Source: Cordia subcordata
Lineage: Eukaryota; Streptophyta; Magnoliopsida; Boraginales; Cordiaceae
DNA length: 64,000 nt
NCBI GenBank assembly: GCA_028554755.1
Contig: JAPTOF010000015.1
Location: 6,200,001-6,264,000, forward strand
Direction of reading: 5' to 3'
Numbering within the stretch: the stretch's first letter is position 1; the number at the start of each line of letters is the position of its first letter. Shown piece after piece: positions 57,620 to 64,000 of the stretch. A program made the translations under genes and the position numbers. The notes beneath the pieces were generated by a model. That model did no database searches. It saw only the letters and a list, made by a program, of their open reading frames with translations, and was not told the DNA's origin.

Positions 57620-57950
57620 TGTTGAAGAATATTTTGGTTATTAATGTATTTCCTTATCTTATGGTATTAAATTAGATAATGGTCTAGATTAGGTAATTAG
57701 TCAAATTGGTTTCCTTATTACTTTAGTTTCCTTAGAATTCTAGTTACTTCATTAGTTTAGCTTCTAGTCTTGCTCACCAAGTTATCATGGCTATAAATAG
57801 GCTCTTCTAGTATATTCACGATATATCAACAATTCACAATGTAGTCTTTATGAGTATTTCATTTCTAGAGCCATCGTTGGTGGTGGCTCCAACCATCTTC
57901 AGTACTTTCATATTTTCTCTCCATATTTTATGTTTTATATATTTTCCACA
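57620..57950 (+). repeat. Second, unrelated LTR-like sequence inside C3 (331 bp)
   Basis: TGTTGAAGAATATT...TTTTCCACA with TG/CA ends. It is preceded by a purine tract and followed by TGGTATCGAACC, a decayed initiator-Met primer site. GGCTATAAATAGGC near 57780 is a good TATA box. It differs in sequence from the outer LTRs. Confidence 0.8.
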
Positions 57951-58321
57951 TGGTATCGAACCTAGGTCAAGACAATAAGGTTTCTTTCAAAAACATCCAC
58001 CTACCTTAAGACCCACAAAATCCACTAGATCACCCTCTAAAAAAAAAGTACTGTTCACACGAGGCACTGTTCGCGCGAGGCTATTGTTCATGTGTTGTTA
58101 CTGTTCATGCAGGTGAATTTTTTGTTTAATTTGTCTATAGTTTTGGTTTTTGTTGTCTGCCTCTCTTAACCAAAAAAAAAAATGAGAGAGAGAGAGGAAT
58201 AGAGGAGTAACACCCCAACAGGGAAGATGTTATGACAGGTTGTTAGTGTAGTTGTTCCCTTTTCTCCTATACTTTGTTAATCGGTCTTCTTACCTTGCCC
58301 CTTTGTATTGATTGAGTGTTG

Positions 58322-59434
58322 ATGACTAGTATGGATCCCTCCAATAACACTACTAGTAATTCTACTGCCGTTACTAAGTCTGCTATCTCTGTTGTCGTAC
58401 CCACATTCAATGGCGCCCACACTATTACTACGAGCAAACTCACTGGTCAAAATTACTCTAGTTGGTGTTCTACCGTTACATTATGGTTTCGAAGGCAAGA
58501 CTTGGAAGACCATTTAACTACCAATGTTCAAGCTACTTTGTCTGCTACCACTAAATGGATTTAGAGGCGTGTTGATGCATAACTTACTAGTTTACTATTG
58601 CAATCCATTGAACCCGAATTGCATGATATCTTTGATGAGTGTCTTTCTTGTAAGGCTATATAGACTTTGGCGAAAGAGATGTATACTAGCAATGTTAGTC
58701 ACATCTATGATGTCATCAATGATCTCTTCTGCATTCAGTTGAATGATCGTGGTCTTCAAGTTTATTTTGGTTGATTTCGTCGTGCCATGTCTGAGTATAA
58801 TGATATCTTCCCTACTGATACTGATGTTACACGAAAACAATGTGAACAATACTTTGTTATGCTTATGCTTCTTGGCCTTCCTCCTCAGTATGAGTCTGTT
58901 TGACCTCAGATTCTTTCGGGACCAGAGCTACCGTTAATGTCTAAAGTTTATTTGCGCCTTGATCGTGCATCTATTGGGAATCCTGTTGAAAATTCATCAA
59001 ACCAATCTGCTTTGCTTGTCCAACCTCAGCCTGGTAGATGTCAAGATAATGCTTCTGGTGGTGGCCGTGGTCGTGGTCATAATAGTAATCATTGAGGAGG
59101 GCGATCCAGTAATTGTTCTCGACCATAATACATCAATTGTAACAAGTTGAGACATATTAAGGACAAATGCTGGGATCTGCATGGTCGACCCTCTAATAGT
59201 GCTAATGCCGCCCATGTAAACAATGAAGAATCATCTTCGATAGCTCCACCACCACAACAAGCCAACTCCAGTTATCCCACCTTTACCTTGTATGAAGTAG
59301 AGAACGACCATTATCTTTAGCTACAACCTTTGCAGCAAGCTGCCCAGCCTTCCACTGCTTCATTTGCACATGTTTCCCCTACTACAACTGCCTATCTTTC
59401 CCAGTCCTCATCCAGTGCTGGTAAGTGGATTTGA
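58322..59434 (+). pseudogene. gag: gag (C3)
   Basis: The first open part starts MTSMDPSNNTTSN (58319/58322) and includes KLTGQNYSSWCSTVTLWF, typical of copia gag. Stops at 58561 and 58579 follow, with YNDIFPTDTDVTRKQCEQYFVMLMLLGLPPQYESV near 58795-58900. The zinc knuckle near 59130-59170 reads INCNKLRHIKDKCWDLHGRP, lacking its first Cys. A Gly/Arg-rich GGGRGRGHNSNH precedes it. Confidence 0.85.
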
Positions 59435-60246
59435 GACTCTGGTGCTTCAGACTATATGAGTGGTAATCATTCTCTTCTCTCTCCTATTCAACCCCCTAAG
59501 TCTATCTCCCCGGTCGGACTTGCAAATGGTTCTTCTGCTACTGTGTTTAGTATTAGTTCGTCATCTCCCACGTCCTCTATATCTCTTTCTTTTATTTTGT
59601 ACCTTCTTCATTTCCCTTGAAATTTATTATCTATTAGTCAGTTAACTAAATCATTTAATTACATCTAATTCTGTGGTTATTCAAGATCAGAAAACGTGCG
59701 AACGAATTGGCACAAGACATGAATCTAGTGGCCTTTACTACCTTGATACTGATTCTTCTACAGCTTTTACTGCCGTTTCCATGCCTAAAGTCATTCATAG
59801 CCATCTAGGTCATCCCAATCTTTCAAGTCTTAAGCACATGGTTCCTATTTTCGGTAGTGTTAGGGATATCAAATGTGAGTCTTGTCAGTTAGGTAAACAT
59901 AGTCGCACATCTTTTGTTAATCTTGTCAATAAACGAGCTAATGCACTATTTGAATTAGTTCATTCTGATATTTTGGGACCTAGTTATCATATTTCCAAGT
60001 TTGGATATCGTTATTTTGTTAGTTTTATTGATGATTTTTCTCGTGTTACTTGGTTATATTTAATGAAAGATTGTTCTGAGTTATTTTCCATGTTCTCTCT
60101 CTTTTGTGCTGAAGTGAAAAATTAGTTTAATGCATCTATCCGTATTTTGCAAAATGACAATGCCAAAGAATATTTTTCTATGTCTTTTTCTTCTTTTCTT
60201 CAAAATGGTGGCACTATATATCAATCTTCTTGAGCCTACACCCCAC
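59435..60246 (+). pseudogene. Protease and truncated integrase (C3)
   Basis: Protease DSGASDYMSGNHSLLS is at about 59438-59485. GAG-pre-integrase (59673-60123) has HSHLGHPNLSSLKHM and CESCQLGKHSRTSF; the core has ELVHSDILGP and YFVSFIDDFSRVTWLYLM. After a stop at 60123 the second Asp region QNDNAKEYF is present. At AYTPPQ (near 60246) it jumps to sequence that normally lies between integrase and RT, so the part with the catalytic Glu is deleted. Confidence 0.87.
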
Positions 60247-61330
60247 CTCAAGACTTATCATCAACGTAATCGCCCACCTGTTGCTGCTCTTGTGCCACCA
60301 GTTTCGCCCTCTCTTGATCCTTTGCCTCCTCCACCTTCCGACTTGGATGTTCCTATTACACTTCATAAAGGTATTCGCTCTTCTACTACTAAACATCCAA
60401 TATCTAATTTTGTTTCCTATCATTCTCTGTCACCCTTATATTGGTCGTTTGTTACTTCCCTTTCGTTTGTGTCTATCCCGTCTAATGTAACAGAGGGACT
60501 TGGTAATCCTAGTTGGCATGCTGCAATGGTGGAAGAGATGTCAGCTTTACAAACTAATGATATATAGGATTTGGTAGATCTACCTCTTGAGGAGACCGTT
60601 ATTGGTTATTGTTGGGTCTATATCCTAAACTGTTCTCTTGATGGGACTGTGGATCGCTTAAAGGCTCGTCTAGTCATAAAAGGATATACACAAGTTTATG
60701 GTGTTGATTATGATGATACTTTTCCCCTATTGCTAAGATGTCTTCGATTCGTATTGTTCTTGCTCTTATAGCTATGTTTGACTGGCCACTTCATCAACTT
60801 GACATTAAAAATGCTTTCCTTAATGGTTCACTTGAAGAAGAAGTATACATGGAGCAACTCCCAGGGTTTGTTGCTCAGGAGGAGTCCGGTAAGGTATGTC
60901 GGTTAAAGAGATTATTGTATGGTCTTAAACAATCACCCCGAGCATGGTTTGGAGTTTGGATTATCAAGATGTGGGGTCGATCATTCGGTCTTTTATCGAC
61001 ACATTTCCATTGGAAAATGTTTGTTACTAATTATTTATGTTGACGATATTATCATAATAAGAGATGATCTTATAGGTATATGTGACTTGAAGGCATGTTT
61101 AGATCAGCACTTTCAAACAAAAGACTTGGGATCATTGCACTACTTTCTTGGAATTAAAGTTGCCAGTTCAAATGAAGGTATTTTTATTTCTCAGCAAAAA
61201 TATGCACTTGATATATTGACAGAAGCAGGAATGCTTGGATGTAAACCTTGTGAGTCACCAATGGACCCAAATGTCAAACTTCTACAAAATGAGAGGGAGA
61301 CCATTAAAAGATCCAGGAAGATATAGAAGG
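60247..61330 (+). pseudogene. Reverse transcriptase (C3)
   Basis: A Pro-rich linker (PPPPSDLDVPITLHKGIRSS) leads to SNVTEGLGNPSWHAAMVEEMSALQ. RT motifs are [57 protein letters not shown] and the catalytic YVDDIIII (near 61038), followed by LHYFLGIKVASSNEGIF. Stops at 60565 and 60769 and frame changes near 60735, 60950 and 61320 break it. Confidence 0.9.
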
Positions 61331-61910
61331 TTGGTAGGCAAGCTCAATTATCTTATGCTAACTCGCCCAGATATTTCCTTTGCAGTGAGTGTGGTCAGTC
61401 AATTCTTGAATTCACCACAGAAAAGTCATTGGGATGCTGTTATTTGTATCCTATAGTACATTAAAAGTGCTATATAAAAAGAGATGAGGAGGCATGAGCA
61501 TTGTTGGCTATTTTGATGCAGATTAGATAGGATGTCTGGATGATAGGTGGTCCACCTCCAGCTATTGTGTGTTCGTTGGTAGAAATCTCATCTATTGGAA
61601 AAGTAAGAAACAATCAGTCGTAACCTATTCAAGTGCAGAATTCGAATAAAGAGCTATGGCATTAATAGTACGTGAGTTAATTTGCGTGAAACATTTGCTG
61701 GAGGAACTTGGGGAAGATTGCTCTCAGCCTACGAGGTTAATATGTGATAACCAAGCAGCAATGCATATTGCAACCAATCCCGTCTTCCATGAAAGGACCA
61801 AGCACATGGAAGTCAATTGTCACTTTGTAAGGAGTAAAATGTTAGCTAAGGAGATTTGTTATGTCACATGTCAATTCAAATGATCAGTTAACAGATTTCT
61901 TTACTAAATC
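61331..61910 (+). pseudogene. RT end and RNase H (C3)
   Basis: KLNYLMLTRPDISFAVSVVSQF near 61340-61400 closes RT. RNase H has YFDAD (near 61510), YWKSKKQSVVTYSSAEFE (near 61590-61640), a stop, then LICDNQAAMHIATNPVFHERTKHMEV (61740-61810) and FFTKSLKGP in another frame. The spacing around 61450-61500 is short. Confidence 0.87.
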
Positions 61911-61978
61911 CTTAAAGGGTCCTTGTGCAGGGTATATTTATAACAAGCTGGGCACTTATAATATTTATGCTCTAGTTT

Positions 61979-61986
61979 GAGGGGGA
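61979..61986 (+). other. Polypurine tract of C3
   Basis: GAGGGGAG immediately before the 3' LTR; primes plus-strand synthesis in this family. Confidence 0.85.
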
Positions 61987-62165
61987 GTATTAGTAGTAGA
62001 AAATGGTAATAAAGTTATGGCAATAGAGTTATGGTAATAAAGTTATAGTAATTCTCCATTATAGTAAGTGGAGAAATAGGAAACTTTGTATGTTATAAAT
62101 AGGGCCAAATACACAATATGTATCAAGTCATTCTCTTCAATTCTAATGTCTTATTTCTTTCAACA
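61987..62165 (+). repeat. 3' LTR of C3 (179 bp)
   Basis: TATTAGTAGTAG...TTTCAACA; the first TG has changed to TA. It lacks about two of the GTTATGGTAATAGA-type repeats of the 5' LTR. Confidence 0.92.
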
Positions 62166-62582
62166 CTTTGCATTGCATAATAAGAAGAAAAGAAAAAGAA
62201 AGGATAAAGCATATCAAAATGAAGCAATCAAGGAAGGGGCACTCACATCAACAACCTTTTTTTTCATTTTTTTCTACCAAGCTATGGGGTGGCTACAAGG
62301 GGAATTCAAAAAGCTCCTCACTCCCCACAACTTTCAAGAGTATCCCCTCCAAGCCTTGGTTTTAAATCCATTGCATTCATTTTCCCATAATGCTTCTCAT
62401 ATTCAACAATCAATAGAGTCAATCACAATAGCCAACACAATGATCAACCAAGAAATAATCAATTCTAGATGTATCAAAATTGAAAATTTTCATCATTTTT
62501 AACCAAATAATGCCATCTACCCTAAGAAAACATAAAGCAACAAGGCCAAACCCCTATACCCCTAAACGTAAACTTTGCTTGT
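62166..62582 (-). other. 3' UTR of Ath-6, upstream piece
   Basis: Homologous to Athila 3' UTRs, with the internal module reading (plus strand) CCCCTAAACGTAAACTTTGCTTG before it is cut by the LTR at 62583. A plus-strand (antisense) frame is open to 62502. Confidence 0.8.
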
Positions 62583-64000
62583 TGATGTCTTCTTACGAGT
62601 GCAAGTTTTAAAAGACCCACAAGTGTACAGATCGTGCAATACAGTGTTTACGAGTGCGGGTGTCGAACCACAGGGAGGCGTGAATATCGTGAATGTATCC
62701 TATGCTTGGTGTCCTAAAAGAGCTAAAAAGAAAGATCTAAACTAAGTGTACTTTTTCTTGTGAAGGTTTGGATTGTCGGGAGCTCTAAGTAAATGAAAAA
62801 AAACTAAACTATGAATAAAAACAAAAGGGACGCAGGTTGATTAAGAAGAAACTAACAATTGGAAAGGGATTAGGGTGACTTGGACATGGACATATGAATG
62901 GGTAACTCCATACTCAAATGCTATGGGATTAAGGGATGATGGCTAACTATCAAAAGTGCTCTTAACTAGGTTGTTAGTTAGTGTCCTGATTTCCCCCTAG
63001 GACTCGGTGCGGGTCCGTCCCTAGGCGACGTCTCCTAGAGTTACGGCGTGGTCCTCATGACCTAGGGCCTCAAGAGGGACTAACTAACTTCCTAGGTGGC
63101 TTAGAATGAACCTACCCTAGTACCTAAACCGTTGGCTGGGTTTAAAGCCAAGACCTAGTGTTGCTAAGGTCGACTAAATCTATCCTGGAACCTATTGGCT
63201 GGATTTAAAGCCAAAGGAAACTCGACCTAGATTAGCCCTAAATTATACTCCGTCATTCTAAGATCACTACAGCAGGATTTGACTAACATTCATACACATG
63301 TGATATTGAAATTATGCTTGTTACTAGGCATGCAAATACGCATATAGACATGAATAAAAGCACTACCCACTTCATAACATCCATGTATAAACACATAGAC
63401 ATGAGTACAGCATGGATTAGATGTGTTTAGTAACAAACAAACTTCAATTAATATATACGTACTCATCTAGGTATTTTATCAAACACATAGACATGAATGA
63501 AAGAACACCCAATTAAACAAAACAAATCAAAACATATATATATATAGATATTCAGTCATCATATCCCATATCATAAGAGTATAAAATTAACCCATTACAT
63601 AAGTTTTATCACCCTATACAAACCTACTCAGACATAATAGAAAATAGAATGAAAGAGATATAACAAAACTCCCCTTTCATCCTAGCGATTTTAGAACACA
63701 GCTTGTAAACAATCTCGATTCCAAAGCGTTTGAATCCTCCAACGAAACTTGGTTCTTCGTGAAAAGTATGTGAAAAGGGTGTGTGAGGCGGCTAGGGAAT
63801 AGGGTTAAGTGTGTGTGAGAATAGGTGTGAAGTGTGTGTAAAAACTCTCCCCTTTTCTGCTCCGCATCGGGCTTTATTTATAGATTCGCGCATAGCGGTA
63901 GACCGGCCTCTGGAGTACTCGACCGGCTTTCTTCAAGGGCTCTCTGGAGTGGCCGGTCGACCTAGCCTTGAAGGGGGGTCATCCGGCTTTTCGACGAAGC
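62583..64000 (-). repeat. Athila LTR, right end outside the window
   Basis: Plus strand starts TGATGTCTTCTTACG after CTTGT (62578-62582, probable target duplication). The sequence is of the Ath-4 LTR type. A TATAAATAAAG box (minus strand) lies near 63882-63872, and GTCGACC/ACCGGC copies lie at 63898-63985, including GGCCGGTCGACC. Whether it is solo or part of an element cannot be seen. Confidence 0.88.

Larger units (their letters stand above)
56946..62165 (+). mobile_element. C3: Ty1/copia element with CTTTG target duplication
   Basis: 5' LTR 56946-57158, 3' LTR 61987-62165. CTTTG precedes the 5' LTR (56941-56945) and follows the 3' LTR (62166-62170 region reading CTTTG), splitting the Ath-6 3' UTR. 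Inside are a second LTR-like module (57620-57950), gag, protease, partial integrase, RT and RNase H. The coding part has stops and a large deletion in integrase. Confidence 0.9.
54654..62582 (-). mobile_element. Ath-6: Athila 3' remnant, split by C3
   Basis: On the minus strand: 3' UTR (62582-62166, continuing 56945-56509), polypurine tract, 3' LTR (56508-54654). Its LTR end TGATGTG at 54654 follows GTAAT (54649-54653), the probable target duplication in C2. Everything upstream of the 3' UTR lies beyond another LTR at 62583 or outside the window. Confidence 0.87.

Overview
The window is plant nuclear DNA made almost entirely of nested LTR retrotransposons. I found no host gene, rRNA or tRNA gene and no CRISPR array. 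The main family is Ty3/gypsy of the Athila/Tat type. Its primer-binding site matches the 3' end of tRNA-Asp, its LTRs are about 1.85-1.95 kb and run TGATG...CATCA, its polyprotein order is gag-protease-RT-RNase H-integrase, and its integrase has the [14 protein letters not shown] core. Three Ty1/copia elements use an initiator-Met-type primer site. This suggests gene-poor, probably pericentromeric heterochromatin of a flowering plant; I cannot name the species.

Layout. Ath-1 (1-10218, +) is an Athila element cut by the left window edge. Its 3' end sits inside C1 (10219-15341, -), the 5' half of a copia element. C1 is inserted in the integrase tail of Ath-2 (15342-18790, +). Next comes H (18791-34093, +), a non-autonomous Athila relative with an unrecognised ORF. 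H is interrupted at one GTCAT site by a solo LTR (20119-22068, -) and by Ath-3 (22868-32151, -). About 0.8 kb of H is present twice, once after each LTR. H shares its right LTR with Ath-4 (34094-45292, +), the youngest-looking and least damaged copy. Ath-4 abuts Ath-5 (45293-47578, +), which is only a 3' UTR scrap and an LTR.

From 47579 to 54653 lies copia C2 (+), broken by a solo Athila-type LTR (51120-52940, -) with near-perfect target duplications. Ath-6 (54654-62582, -) is a 3' LTR plus 3' UTR, split by copia C3 (56946-62165, +), which has a CTTTG target duplication. A last Athila LTR (62583 to the right edge, -) sits inside the Ath-6 3' UTR.

No element looks able to move by itself: every polyprotein has stops or frameshifts, and the longest intact piece is the Ath-4 integrase. 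In Ath-1 most stops look like C-to-T or G-to-A changes, as expected after cytosine methylation. The points most worth checking are the H ORF, the duplicated solo-LTR/flank arrangement, the CCGG-palindrome arrays around a CArG-like box upstream of the LTR TATA box, the paired hairpin-purine motifs in the 3' UTRs, and the double LTR/primer-site module in C3.
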